64,000 nt of DNA from Populus alba (GCF_005239225.2 NC_133288.1:15568169-15632168); one strand, 5' to 3'. Counted from the first letter of the stretch, positions 48,851-61,070 are shown. Notes: generated from the sequence alone by a model not told the origin. Made by a program: numbers and translations.

Positions 48851-50332
48851 AAGTCATGCAAAATTACAAAAGATATTTACATGTTAAATAATGTAGGGAT
48901 AAAGAAAGTTGGGGAATATAAACTAAACCCAAGTAGATGCAGCCAGATAGTTTAATTTTTTGCTTGACCAAGTAGGTGAAGCATGATAATTTTCATCCAA
49001 CTAGTGTTCCGCTCAAGCATATGAGATGCGCATGATTCTCGTATCTTAACTTTTAAAATTGAAGAAAAAAAAATAGAGGGAGGCATATATTTTTTTTTTT
49101 TTCATAGATCTTTGACTAGTAGTTCATTAAAGTTTTACACCTTTTACCCTAAAACTATAATCTCATCTCTTTTAAGAAAATAACCCTCGTCTAACTATTA
49201 CTGGGTAAAGAATGGTGATTATTTTTTACTGTATGAAGAGAATTGACATTGATAAGTAGTATAATAGAATTCATGTTATTTATTAATTTATGGTGTCTCA
49301 AATTAATTGCGTGTGTATGATATCACAAATTTGGATTATGATAGCCCCCATAGACTTTTGAGGTGTTGTTCATTCATGTAGACTCGTCTTTTAACAGCGT
49401 GGAAAACAAAGAATAAGAATAAAGAGAGATTGAAAAACTGGTTGTGCCGCAAAATCTTCGATCGCATGTATTTTTATGTTAATATGCTTGTAAAAGCAAG
49501 GAAGCATATATTGACGCTTTCTTCAAACTATCGACCATTCTAATTAAATTTAACATTGTGTTGGTGGGATTTCTTTTTAACTTTCTGGTATCATCCAGGC
49601 TTGAAAGAATATTCGACGAATTTTCAATTTTTCACATCTCTTTATGCATTCCCTCCCACACACTATTTATTTAAGCTAAGACACTTCAGAAAATAATAAA
49701 AAGATTTGGAGGTCGGGCTTTCACAACCTTTTGCTTTAAATCATGAGGGTAGTGTGCATATAATAATTTTCATGGGCTGCGAAGAAGAAATTGTGTTTGA
49801 ATGTGAATCTTTTACGGAAAAAGGGCAGCTCCGAGGCAAATTTTTAGAAACTTGCGAGAATGCGAAAGTTCATTGAACAATTTTTGACGGTAGATATAGT
49901 ATAGGGAGTCGATATTGCCAGAGTGATTCTGGAATAAATAATAGTTTTCATTCCGAAACGAACTTTTTTTTAATCCTGTTTGCCATAAGAGGTCTCCAGT
50001 GAGATTTCATGGCACAAAGAACCTTTTTCACTAGTTAGCAAAGTTGAGACTGATGTAGTGATGTGAACTCATAAACGTTGGAAATACAAATAGGAGGAAT
50101 AGCTAATGCACAACCACGATCAATCTTCACTTCTTCAGATGTTCTCCACAAATTGCAAAAATTAAGATCCCAGCAGGTAGGCTCTACTGTTCTCTGTAAA
50201 GCCTAGCCACAAAAAAAACTCCGAAGTCCCCTTAGAAAAACATAATATGGATCCAAAATTTTCATGCTTGGGGATATCCCTAAATCATGCAAGGGTGGTG
50301 ACAGATTGAGAAGGATGGTTCCTGTTTGATGT
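48851..50332. other. Intergenic, no gene recognised
   Basis: AT-rich, no convincing frame. It was contiguous with 63563-64000 before the large element at 50333-63557 inserted. Confidence 0.5.
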
Positions 50333-51161
50333 AGATTCTTTTGTGCTTGTGAGGACCTTGCGATTTAAAATCAGAGTTTTGAGTTAACTGATTTAAACTC
50401 TAGATTTAGTCTCAGACCTACTCATATAATTTCAAATTTATATTACAAAGTTACACGAGTAAAATTATGATTAAGTCCACTTCCACACAAACAACACAAA
50501 CAGTAATTCAACTAAAGAGGTAACCAAATAATTAAAATAACTTGAATGTAAAGTAAATTCAATAACATAAAAAATGAATACTTACATTTATAGAGTGATT
50601 CATGCTATGATTACATCCACAAGTTGGAACTCCTAGATAATAGATCTTTTTTGGTATTTTTGGTTTACGGAATTAAAATTGCAAGCCTACTTATTACAAA
50701 TGAAATTGAAAGCCTAATTGATTATCATCTACAAAGTTATCGTCTGTTATTATATCATCGATAGGTTTCAGGTTTAAAAGATCATAAGAACTTGATAAAA
50801 TCACAATGCAGTTATTTGAATTTTTGTTGAATTCTTGATTTGTTTCTAAGTTGTTCCTTGCAATCCAACTTATGTAATCAATCAAGTTATGTAAATTGTC
50901 GATAACCTCCCACCTTTTAAGGTTTTTCACTAACTGTTTGTCAATTGTTAATAACTTCCCACCTTTTAAAGTTCTTTCCGCGATCTCATGTTCATAAGAG
51001 TTATTGATGCCTTTTAATTACGTGACTTCTTATACTTGCTTATATACACATTCCTTATTCTATATATGTGGTGACCCTTGTCTTCTATGTTTCTCTTAAT
51101 TATCAAATAGTTATCTTATAACTCTCTTTATCCATTTTCCATACAAATTTATAGTATAACA
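50333..51161 (-). repeat. 3' LTR of the Tat-like element
   Basis: Starts TGTTTGATGTAG and ends AGTATAACA on the plus strand, with TGTT/AACA inverted termini. Matches 62687-63557 over the length with many substitutions and small indels, so the insertion is old. The 50694-50930 minus frame inside it has no known match. Confidence 0.88.
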
Positions 51162-51178
51162 CTTATCCCAAAAAAAAA
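51162..51178 (-). other. Candidate polypurine tract of the Tat-like element
   Basis: On the minus strand TTTTTTTTTGGGATAAG precedes the TGTTATAC start of the 3' LTR; GGGATAAG is the purine part. Confidence 0.5.
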
Positions 51179-53430
51179 TTACCTATTAGTGAATGAAAAT
51201 TAATGCGTAATCTCAATTAATGAGTATGTTGAGATTTAAATTTTAAACTTTACATCAAATCTATATCAAGTTCTAAACACTCATTTTTGTTTACCATATA
51301 TGAATGATAGAATAATGATGGATACTTTTTCCAAAATGAATTTGAATTTGAATTTTAAGTCCGACTGACTCTTTTTTTATTTACTCTTATTCATATACCC
51401 GTTTACTCATTTTTATTATTATCTCTCTTTTACTTTTTACCTTTTGTCTTCCTCATCATTGCAATTAACCAAGAGTAAACCCTCAATCAAGCAATCACTC
51501 TCACCATGGATCATGTTCCTACTCTTTTATCTCCATAGATGGATTATAACCTACCTTAAAGAATTCTTACTTGATTCTTTACAAAAGATATTTTTTACCT
51601 TGAACTTCTTACCTCTTATGTCAAAAAAACTAGGTCTTTCCAACCTATGACAAACCTAGATGATCAACCCTAACATATATTAGGTCTAGTTGTTCAAGTG
51701 GATCTAGACACATCAAGAATCCCTCTCGTTATCAAAAGGGAAATTTTAAACTTTTCTAACCACAACATCCCTTTTTGTTTTCATTTAATTGACCCTTCCT
51801 AAATTAATTAGGAATTTGTTTCCAAATAAAAAGCTAACCCAACCAAATCATGGCCTTCTCCAATAATCATTTTAAATAACATTTATGCCTCTTTGTTAAA
51901 GGATATATCTATTAGAGCAAAGTGGAAGAAACAACAAATAGATATTTGTTTTGACCTTAGTTTAAATCATATCCCTGATATGAACCTTATTATTCTATCT
52001 GTAATGTTGACCTTATAGGATTCCAGCTTTAATTATTTTCACACTAGGTCTGGTCCTTTAACCATTATCTTATAAGATGTTGTATCTTTAACTGGATGTT
52101 CCTTATTGAATTTGATTTGATGTCAGTTGTTTATACCATTAGTTACAAGTAGATTAATGCAAAATTAAAAGAGGAAGGCAAGCTACTAATGTTTGTAAAG
52201 CCTGAAGAGTCTTTTGAGAAGTTTGCTTTAAAGCTTCTTCGAGATAATGATATTAAAGCTATGGAATTTGGGTTATATATAATTTGGATTTATAGGTATC
52301 TGGTAGTTTGCAAAGGATGGTCATTAGTAACAGTTACTTTGGTTTGACCATGCTTTTCTTTTTTCACAATGAACCTTTAGCTCTAACTCCTATATTTTTC
52401 AGTATGGTGTTTAATAGTCTAAACCATGCTATCGAGGACACTATTTTGTGGTTGGTTGGTGGTCCTTTATTATTCATTGTGTTATGGGCAACTACCTATT
52501 TTCCTTAGTGTTATTCCAAAGTTGCTACTTTGAACACAAGTAAGCTTCTTCTTTTTTTATGGTCACTTGTACATCCTTATTATGGCTCTCATTAGTTCAT
52601 TCTCTTTTGCAACTATAACGTCTTCACTAGTTTCTTCTTCTCAACTTCATGATGAATAGATTCATTTTCATGCCAAGAGGCATAGGCCTGATTGATACCA
52701 GTCCTTAACTCTGCGCCAGTCCCTAACTCTCTAAGAGGCATAGGCCACTAGTGTGGAACCTCACCCCCCTTTAAAGACCTCTACACCAATCTTTAACTCT
52801 CCAAATTTGAAGAAAGATAATAAACTAGCTAGTCATAGTAATTGTCTAATGTTATATTTTTTATTATTTAAGTTAATTTTTACTTATATTGTCAATATAG
52901 ATAGGTTGGGATGCTCCACCAACTTTGAAATATTAATCATATAATAAAGACACTTGGTTTTGTCATTTAATATTTTATTTTAATATATATATTCTTTAAA
53001 AAAACAATTATGGCCTTTCTTGTTATGTGGAGAGGAAGAATTCATAGTAACCCCTTTTTCTAAGTATATTAAAATCTTTTAAAATCTCTAGCCTTAAACT
53101 TTGTGACAAAAACCAAGTGTCTTTATTACTATGATTAATAATTTCAAAGTTGGTGGAGCACCCCAACCTATCTATATTGATAGTAATTAACACACACCTC
53201 ATATGCCTTCAAGATATGCTCTTTGTTTTTGTTAATGCCCCTAACCTATCTAGCATGAATTGCAACCTTTTGGTGCTTATGGAGTCCAAAACATCTTCCC
53301 AACTAAAGCTTAAATAGCTTGAAGATAGATGTCTACTCTGGAATGTAAGTTGGTTGAAGAAGACCTTAATTGGGTTTTCAAAATAACTGACTAGCTTCCA
53401 TGCAAGAAGGGAGTCTACCTTTGCTACCCA
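51179..53430. other. 3' region of the Tat-like element, no domain recognised
   Basis: Between integrase remnants and 3' LTR. Open frames at 51444-51650 and 52308-52508 do not match a family I know. Contains the inverted repeat described at 52888-53190. Confidence 0.35.
52888..53190. repeat. Inverted repeat, arms about 80 bp, spacer about 140 bp
   Basis: Arm 1 (52888-52967) contains TATAGATAGGTTGGGATGCT and AAGACACTTGGTTTTGTCA. Arm 2 (53108-53190) is its reverse complement with only a few differences (for example GGATGC/GGGTGC and a one-base indel). A transcript would fold into a long near-perfect hairpin. Confidence 0.9.
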
Positions 53431-53639
53431 ATTGATATATATGTATGTGTGTGTGTGTGTAAAATGTTGGAGAAACTGCTCCTATATTTTAGGATATTTA
53501 TATTTGAAAACCTCTGCCTCCTATATTGATGGTGTGCATTTTTTTAGATATTTTCCATTAATAGCTTTTGTATGTATTTCTCCATCTTTAGGCATTTCCA
53601 AAGTATGTTTGATTTATTTTTGCAAGGTCCTTCTTAAGT

Positions 53640-54290
53640 TGATACCATTTTCTAAATTGCCTATCCTTTACTCTAGTGGGAGAAATTACTTTCTAGATTA
53701 GGTCTCCTTACATGAATCCTTGTTTCTTCACTTTTTTATTGTATGCTTTTTGAACTTATAATTTTTTTTGTTTGCAAATTGTTCAAAACATCAATTATTT
53801 TCTCATCTAGATCCCTCAACTCTTGCATCATTGCATTTTGGTATTGAATTCTTGTTTATTAGTTCTGGTATGCTACTTTTAAAGACTTAATATTCATTTT
53901 GCAAGGTAATACTGCTTCATGGCCAAACATAAAAGAGTAGGGTGTTATTCTTGTTGCAGTCCTAGGTGAAGTTCTATAAGCCCAAAATATATCCATCAAA
54001 ATTCTTGTCACTCCTTAGAATTGTTAGTAATCATCTTTTATAAAGTTAATTTTAAAATCTTATTTATTGACTTTGCTTGCCCATTAGCTCGAGCATAGCA
54101 AGGGGTTGAATTAACCATAGCAATCCTAAATTCTTAAGCAAATCACCTCATTTTCCCCCTCTAAATACCATAGCATTATCCATGGTTATAAACTCTGGAA
54201 TTCTAAACCTTTCCATAAAATTCTGATTGCTAAAAATTTTCACCTCGACCTGGGGTAACTTCTTAAAGGTACAACTTCTATTTATTCTTT
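53640..54290 (-). pseudogene. Tat-like integrase core remnant
   Basis: The minus strand in several frames reads MERFRIPEFITMDNAMVF (second-Asp region), AMLELMGKQSQ (equivalent of the Tat YAQANGQAE segment), then pieces resembling WAYRTSPRTATRITPYSLMF and FGHEAVLPC. Stops and frameshifts are frequent. It lies downstream of gag on the same strand, as expected for pol of the Tat-like element. Confidence 0.75.
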
Positions 54291-54299
54291 AAAATAATT

Positions 54300-55389
54300 T
54301 ATGCCAATTGTTGCCATCCAAATTTTTACACCATTTAAAAAAAATTAAGAAACAAAAAAATAGCAAAAAAAAACAAAAAAAAAAAATCTAAAAAAAATAT
54401 GTTCTTGATATATTTGCATCATTTGCAGCATCTTTTCCAAAAAAATTTAAAATCAAAAATTTACTTTTGACGCATTTAGTCTCATTGAATTGATATTGAT
54501 GTTCCTTTTTTTCAAAAGTCAAAACAAAATATATACACACACACACATATTTATATTTTAGTGATACAATTATAATTATGGAAGGGAGATGGCCAATTTT
54601 AAAATTGAAAACCCTCTCACCAAGCTACCTAACTTGTAATTAGATGGTCCAGAATCAATTTTCTTAATCCAATGGTTCATATTTCTTTGTTTTTGCCTTT
54701 AAGTTATTCTTACGAAGCAGCAAAAAATCAAATAAGTGATAAAGATTAATTCTTGAAATTCAATGGTTGATTTTATTTTGTTTTGCCTTCGAGCCAAAGA
54801 ATTTATAATATAAATTGAGTGCGTGTGCTGTCAAAAGGAGGGGGAGAAATGGCATATTCAATTAGTTATTCAAATACTACCTTCCATCCACCAAAAAACC
54901 CTAATAACCTTATCTCTTCTATTTTTATAACATCAACCGCCATTAACAAAAGGAAGAAGACATGGTGTGCCACACTATAGACCTTCCAGTCCAGCACACC
55001 CCACCATAAATAAATAAAAAAGTGAAAAAGGAGTGAATTATTTTGAAATAAAGGGAACCAAGCCTTCCATCACAATCGACCTTCTTCTTCATCAATGTCA
55101 AACTATTAAATCCCCCTCTAGTAGTCATCAACGTCAGCACCACCACCCGAGAACCAAGCAACATCCAACAAATATTGCTCCTTACTCTCTCTTTTTTCTT
55201 CTCCGTCGCCGATTACCACACATTTTCTCTCCCTCACCATCATTAGTCATTCTCCCTAAATCTAAACACCATCTCCCCTGTCCCAAAAGAACACACACTC
55301 AAGACAACCACTCGAAATCAAAAGTTGTGACCCTCCCATATTAGCCTTTGGAAGACAAACACTCATGATTGTGACCACCAACAGTATTG
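54300..55389. other. Unassigned sequence inside the Tat-like element
   Basis: Contains CATCAACG/CACCACC-rich sequence near 55080-55340, like an untranslated leader of some plant retroelement. Neither the minus frame 54943-55164 nor the plus frame 55033-55344 matches a known family. The expected Tat RT/RNase H is not here. Confidence 0.35.
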
Positions 55390-55547
55390 GTCACCATTAA
55401 AATAGCCCCCTCACGGTTTTTCTCATAACCAACACCACCCATGGCAATCATTTTATTTGCATCATGAACCATAGCTCCTTCATTTTACTCTCATCGTCAT
55501 CTATCTTCAACCATCAGTGGTAACAAAGGAGTAACACCAACCACCAC
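55390..55547. repeat. Direct repeat H1 (158 bp) flanking the Athila-like block
   Basis: Aligns with 60649-60816 in the same orientation: GTCA(C/T)CATTAAAA start, AACCAACACCACCC, GTGAACCATAGCTC/ATGAACCATAGCTC, ATTTTACT, AGGAGTA, then CCAC. Clearly homologous, with roughly 20% differences by eye. H1 ends exactly where LTR-C begins. Confidence 0.85.
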
Positions 55548-56470
55548 TAATCAATACTTAAAAGTGCATTGTTATTAAGGCTTTATATCATCATATTTTA
55601 CTTTTAGTATCATTGAATTCCCTAACTTAAGCATGTTTTATAACAACAAGTTTGATAATATAGATAGCTTTAATTTATGGTAAATGCTCATTTTAAATGC
55701 AGTTATATTTCACAATTCAAAATATTGATTGATGTGATTAACTATTAAAAGTGAAAAAGACAAAGAAAGGGTTAAGGTTAGAGAAAAGATGTTGGATCGA
55801 ACTAAATCATCATTCGGTCATTGGATCATATCTAGAGTTGTAGACATTGGATTGATGTTTTGTTTATTGTTCTGGAAAGTTAAGACATAGGCCTACAACT
55901 TTTATGAAGCGTGGAAGACCCAAATCTGTCATTTGCAAATTCAAAGGTTGGCCACAAAAAAGAAGTTAGAATTTGTCCTGCAATCCAGCCCAAACACTAC
56001 TCAGACGTTTACCCATAGCTGGAGTTATAGAAGGCCAAATGACGTAAAATTTGGTGAGTGGAAAGATAAGACAATTTTCAACAACTTTCATGCGAACCAC
56101 CTACTCAAATTTGAATGTTAGAAATGACATTTCATCCAGATAAGAGCTTGAGAGCTATCCACCACGTCTACCAAAAGCATTACTTGGTATTTTAGCCATA
56201 GTTGTAGTGATCCAAATGCTCTGACATGTTGTGGGTGTCCAAATTCTTATTTTGTCATTCTGATTGCATCAATGTCATTTCATCCAGCCAAAATGCTTGA
56301 GATTTGTTGTCCACCAAATCCACTAAATTAATAGTTGGCCACCACATCAATAGTCAATTACCAAATGAATAGTTTTGAATTTTAGCCTATAAAAGAAGGC
56401 ATTTGCCATTCATTTAGGCATCTTGGTTTTCATATCAAGATCATTTTCTTGTTTTCTTTCTTTGTAGTTT
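55548..56470 (+). repeat. Truncated LTR-C, inverted relative to the other LTR of the block
   Basis: Aligns base for base with the start of LTR-C (TAATCAATACTTAAAAGTG for TGATTAGTACTTAAAAGTG) and follows it for about 920 bp, to the GCATTTAGGCATCTTGG and TTTCTTTGTAG region. It then stops at element sequence. Its orientation is opposite to the LTR at 59131-60648. Confidence 0.85.
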
Positions 56471-56730
56471 TAATGTTCAACTTTCAGTCGTTTTGCACGA
56501 CGTTTCTTTGCAAAAGTGCTTTTACATGTCCCAGGCATGTATGAAATAAAAGAATTTGAATACTTATATGATAATCGAACCTTTGCTTCAATCATCCAAC
56601 AAATATCTTCCGGAATTTCATGGTTCATTAATAACCTTAATCTTTCACACCTGGCATAATAAATTTTTGCAATCGTATTTTGAGGCAAAGCGGGAAAATA
56701 CTTTTTCAATTTTTCAAGAAAAGTGTCCAT
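56470..56730 (-). CDS. Small uncharacterised frame downstream of Athila-like pol
   Basis: 86 codons, starting MDTFLEKLKKYFPALP, no family recognised. It lies 3' of the integrase remnant on the same strand, where Athila-type elements may carry an extra frame. Rich in Lys/Arg, with no membrane segment. It may be retroelement 3' sequence without function. Confidence 0.3.
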   Translation of the reverse strand: MDTFLEKLKKYFPALPQNTIAKIYYARCERLRLLMNHEIPEDICWMIEAKVRLSYKYSNSFISYMPGTCKSTFAKKRRAKRLKVEH

Positions 56731-56954
56731 TTTTTAGATGAGAAGTAAAAAAGAGATGCAAAGAAAAGAAAAGGAACAAGAAATTGAACAAATATATACA
56801 CAGATATCAATTATCATAGGAAACTGAAAGAACCGACTTAAGAGTCATAGAATACCATTATCCGTCATTTGATCAGGGTGAGAGAGACTAGCAAAACAAG
56901 AGTCCTGCCAAAAAGAAACACAAAAACAATGAGAAAAAAAATAAATAAAAATAA

Positions 56955-57320
56955 TCAATCTATATATACAGGATCACCTAATTCAATGGAGTCATTTTCA
57001 ACTGAAAAATTATCAAAGTAAACTTTCAAACGATGTCCATTTACCTTAAAAACATTGTCATTCTTTGGATTCTCAATATCAAAGGCCCCATAAGGATACA
57101 CATGTTTCACAATAATTGGACCGCTCCATCTTGATCTTAGCTTTCTAGGAATTAAATGGAGTCGAGAATTATAAAGCAAAACTTTTTGACCAATATCAAT
57201 TTTTGAACAATTTTCACAAGTTTTGCAAAATTCATACGTGTTCTTGAACATGGTGGGCCAGTAAAATCCACTTTGTAAGATTTTTACAGCTGTTTTTTTT
57301 ATGAGAAACGATCCCCACAT
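56955..57320 (-). pseudogene. Athila-like integrase with the catalytic core deleted
   Basis: A single open frame of 121 codons. Its first third is the integrase zinc-finger side ([19 protein letters not shown] then CKTCENC). After KID it jumps directly to the C-terminal domain: [18 protein letters not shown], then [20 protein letters not shown] and VNGHRLKVY. The whole DDE core, normally about 150-200 residues, is missing, yet the frame is preserved across the junction (about 57195). The start of the zinc finger and RNase H tail lie upstream at 57320-57713. Confidence 0.9.
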
Positions 57321-57713
57321 GCCTCAGAGTGATAAAATTTAATAACACTACTTACCTCATTGTCAGGAATGCATCTTCAAAATATTTCATCAGGACAACA
57401 TTTGAATAAGGGTCATCCCAATAAAAGTTCTTCACTTCGTTCAAAAACTTTTTTTTGTCTTGGGCGCTCCAAAAAGCTAGTATCTTAAAGCAAGAAAATT
57501 AACAAAATTTGCAAACCAAGACATTAGACTAAGAGAAAGTAAGGATTCGTCAGGAAAGTAATCATTAATTGGTGGGATGTTAGATGTCAAATTTATTGTC
57601 AGTTTTGACAAATAATTTGTGACAACATTGTCAGTGCCTTTCTTGTCCTTGATTTCTTCTTGAGAATAAATCATTTGTAATTCTTCATATTCATCAAACT
57701 CGGTTTTACTCAA
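57321..57713 (-). pseudogene. Athila-like RNase H tail and linker joined to gag end
   Basis: The frame 57477-57713 contains EIKDKKGTDNVVTNYLSKL and then PPINDYFPDESLLSLS, the conserved junction between RNase H and integrase in Athila-type pol. Immediately upstream on the strand is the gag C-terminal region, so protease, RT and most of RNase H have been deleted, with a junction near 57660-57720. Sequence 57321-57476 continues toward the integrase zinc finger with stops. Confidence 0.85.
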
Positions 57714-58927
57714 GGTAGATTCAAATTGATCATAAACTAATTGAGCAAGTTGAGTGTTGATTGTCTCTTACTTTTCAATTAATGCATATAAAGTTTGCTC
57801 AATATTTCTTTTAGGAGGGGGAACATAAGGAGATGCATATCCATGAAAATTTTGAAAATTATATTGTGCTTGAAATGATGGCTGTGAAATTTATGCATTA
57901 TTGTTACCATTTTTCCAACTGAAATTTAAGTGAGTTCTCCAACCAGGATTGTATGTTTGTGAGTATGGATTCTGATTTGGCCTTCGAAAACTATTTAAAG
58001 CATTGGCTTGTTCATGGAGACATTCCTTAAAAGAATGCAAAGTTAGACAATCATTGGTTGCATGTTCATCATTTCACAGATTTGAAACACAATGGTTTGA
58101 AGAGATTTTAATTTATCACTTTTTTTAAATTCAAGTGCCTCGACTTTTCTAGCTAAATATGCAAATTTAGCTTGGAGGTCATGATTTTCCCTAAGGTTGT
58201 ACATGCCTCCACTAGATGTATAAGGTTAAGTTTTTCTTGGTGCCTCACAAGTACTTGTAGTGTCCTAATTTTAAGCATTTTCAGCTAACAAGTCTAGGTA
58301 CTCTATTGCTTTGTTAGGGTCTTTATCTTCAAAAGTTTCATTGCACATCACTTCCACCATTTGCCTATCTTTAGTTGTTAACCCTTCAAAAAAATATGAA
58401 ACCAATCTCCATGTTTCAAGACCATGATGAGAACAAGTATCAAGCAAGTCTTTATACCTATCCCAACACTGGTAAAATGTTTCTCATGGCTTTTAAGTGA
58501 ATGTAGTGATTTGTCTTTTGAAAGAATTTGTTCTATGAGAAGGGAAAAACTTCTTTAAAAATTATTGTTGCATTTCATTCCAAGTATGAATGGATCCTGA
58601 CCTAAAATTTTATAGCTATGTTTTAGCTTTATCTATTAATGAAAAAGAAAAAAGCTTTAATCTGATGGTGTTCATGCTACAATTTAAGTCATTATAAGTG
58701 TTACAAACTTCTTCAAATTCTCTCAAATGCAAGTATGAATTTTCTAGATCTAAGCCATAAAAAATAGGTAAAATTTGAATAATTCCTTATTTAAAATTAA
58801 AATGAGATACAGCAGGAAAGGAAACTATACATGATGGTCCACTTGTTCTTATTGGATTCATGTGGTCTCTAAGTGTTCTAACACGGTTATTCTCATTATG
58901 AAGTGATTGGTTATCTTCTTCAACCAT
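57714..58927 (-). pseudogene. gag: Athila-like gag, stop-containing
   Basis: Starts at ATG 58925-58927 (MVEEDNQSLHNENNRVRTLRD). Recognisable order: FYGLDLENSYLHLREFEEVC, LKLFSFSLIDKAKT, GSIHTWNEMQQ-FLKKFFPSHR, ETFYQCWDRYKDLLDTCSHHG, then WRLVSYFFEGL. Further on come NPGWRTHLNFSWKNGNNNA and GYASPYVPPPKRN. This is a typical plant Athila/Tat retrotransposon gag. Several in-frame stops and at least one frame change (around 58040-58080) inactivate it. The primer site and LTR lie upstream at 59112 and beyond. Confidence 0.9.
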
Positions 58928-59111
58928 GCTTTCTAAGAAGATGAAAATACCTTACAAAGTCTACCACTTAATTTATGTGTCTAAACTCTCATGCAAGTGC
59001 AAAAGAAAAGAAAAAAAAAACAAAAACAAAAATTAGAAAAACAAAAAAATGTGAAAAGAAAAAAAAAATAAAAGAAAAAATATATAATTTATACAATAAC
59101 TTACCTCCCTA

Positions 59112-59124
59112 GGCAACGGCGCCA
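59112..59124 (-). other. Primer binding site of the Athila-like element (tRNA-Asp type)
   Basis: The minus strand reads TGGCGCCGTTGCC, the primer site typical of Athila-type elements (complementary to the 3' end of tRNA-Asp), six bases after the LTR end at 59131. Confidence 0.9.
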
Positions 59125-59130
59125 AAAACT

Positions 59131-60648
59131 TGACACGATCAAAAAATTGATATCTTATCTCAAGTGCAAGAGTGTCGAAGTAATAAATAATCCAGCAAGA
59201 CCGAGATCGAACCACAGGGAGGTGAACTATATAATAAATAATAATAATAATAATAATAATAATAAGTTAAAGAGGACTTTGAGATGTAAGATTAATGTGA
59301 GAATGAAACAATGATAAAAACAAATGTCATGGTTAGAAGATCCACTAATGGTATTAAAAATAAATGTAATATAAACTCTTTTTATTACTCAACTGCAAAC
59401 CACACAAAAAAGAGGTTCAATCGGATGATTTGTCATTAATAGCTCATTATAAATTGTTAACATGATCATATTAATTATCTTATTTAAGTAACACCAAACT
59501 TTTAAATATTGTCAGGTATTCATGATATTAACTTATGTTAACAACAAATCAAGTTTCTTTCATAACAAAGGTGTAGGTTATACCATACGGTTGGCTATGA
59601 AAGGGCATTTGTTGTACCAAGTGTTATATAACACAAATCTAGATTAACCATTTAACAAGCAGGGTATTAAGAATTAGAAAGATAAAAATGATAAGACATG
59701 TTAATAGCAAGTTGTTTAGGATATAAGCACTGAAATCCATATTGAGTTTATATTATACTTATCTTAACACCATTAATGAAACCTTTTCACCTTGACATAA
59801 TAAACTTAGCTAAACATAATGAAGAAGAGAAACATAAATAAACAAGATAAGAACATAAATAAAATATAAGTTAACTAAGTATAGTAAAGAAAATGAAAAG
59901 CATAAACATAAAATAAAATAAAGATTACAAAATTAAAAAAAAAAAAAAAGTGATCTTGATCTGAGCACCAAGTTGCCTAAATACATGGCAAATGCCTCCT
60001 TTTATAGGCCAAAGTTCAAAACTATTGATTTGATGACTAATTGTTAAGTGGGTAGACACCTCTTGACTTGGTAACAATCCTTAATCTTATTGTCTAGAGA
60101 AAATGTCATTGCTAACATCAGAATTTGAACAGATAGTCTTCATAAAAATTCTGGGAAATTGTCTCAGCTTTCCAACAAAACAAGAATAAGGTCATTTTGA
60201 CTTTTAGAACCTGAGATATGGGCTGAATAGTGTCTGGGTTACAAGACAGATTCAAACTTCTCCTTTGATGTTAAGATTTGGACTTCCAATGGCAAAATTG
60301 AGTCTTGGACTCTTCATGAATGTTTTAGGTCTATATCTTAGCTTTTTAGCCATATAAATCAAACTGAAATCTAAAATCTACAACTCTAGATATGACCTAA
60401 TGATTGAATAATATTTCAATTTGAATTGAATCAGCATCTCTTTTCTAAGCTTAGCATTTTCTTTGTCCTTTCACTTTGAGTTGTGAGATATTCCTGCATT
60501 TAAAATGAGCATTTACCTTAAATTAAAGCTATCTTATATTATCAGATTTGTTATTATAAAACATGCTCTAGTTAAGGAGTTATTGATACTTTAAATGCAA
60601 AATGATTATATAAAACCTTGATAAAAATTCACTTTTAAGTACTAATCA
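59131..60648 (-). repeat. LTR-C copy, 5' LTR of the Athila-like element
   Basis: Plus strand TGACACGATC to AGTACTAATCA, the reverse complement of the solo LTR at 3090-4695. It contains an (ATA)n tract at 59232-59264. Adjacent to the primer site, so it is the 5' LTR of a minus-strand element. No same-direction 3' LTR exists at the other end. Confidence 0.92.
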
Positions 60649-60816
60649 GTCATCATTAAAACAACTCACTTATAGTTTTTCTCCTAAATAATCAAAACCA
60701 ACACCACCCGTGGCAACCCATTTACCTGCATCGTGAACCATAGCTCTTTTATTTTACTATTACCATCGTCCATCTTTGACCTTCAACGGTAGCAGAGGAG
60801 TAGCAGTAACCACGAC
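60649..60816. repeat. Direct repeat H2 (168 bp)
   Basis: Second copy of H1 (55390-55547); starts at the very base after the LTR end. Confidence 0.85.
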
Positions 60817-61070
60817 GTAAGGAAGCAACACCATTAGCACCATGAGCCACCTCATTCTTTTCTATTATTACATACTTCTCCTCAACAATACCTAAACAAT
60901 AGTGGCTTGCGAAGAAGAAACAATATAAGAAATTAGTTAACTGGGAAGAACATTATTCCTTGTTGGGGTTCATCTGGATAAGTCTTTTCATTCACATTAA
61001 CCTTTACACCGATATTATTCCATCCTTCTTGCATCATTTTAGATCTTAGGAGCTCACTTGAGTCTAACAA

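Noticed and set aside
59101..59230. Possible tRNA-Asp gene (GGCAACGGCGCCA near GATCGAACC)
   Set aside because: Only the 3' half-like sequence is present, next to an LTR end; it is a retroelement primer site.
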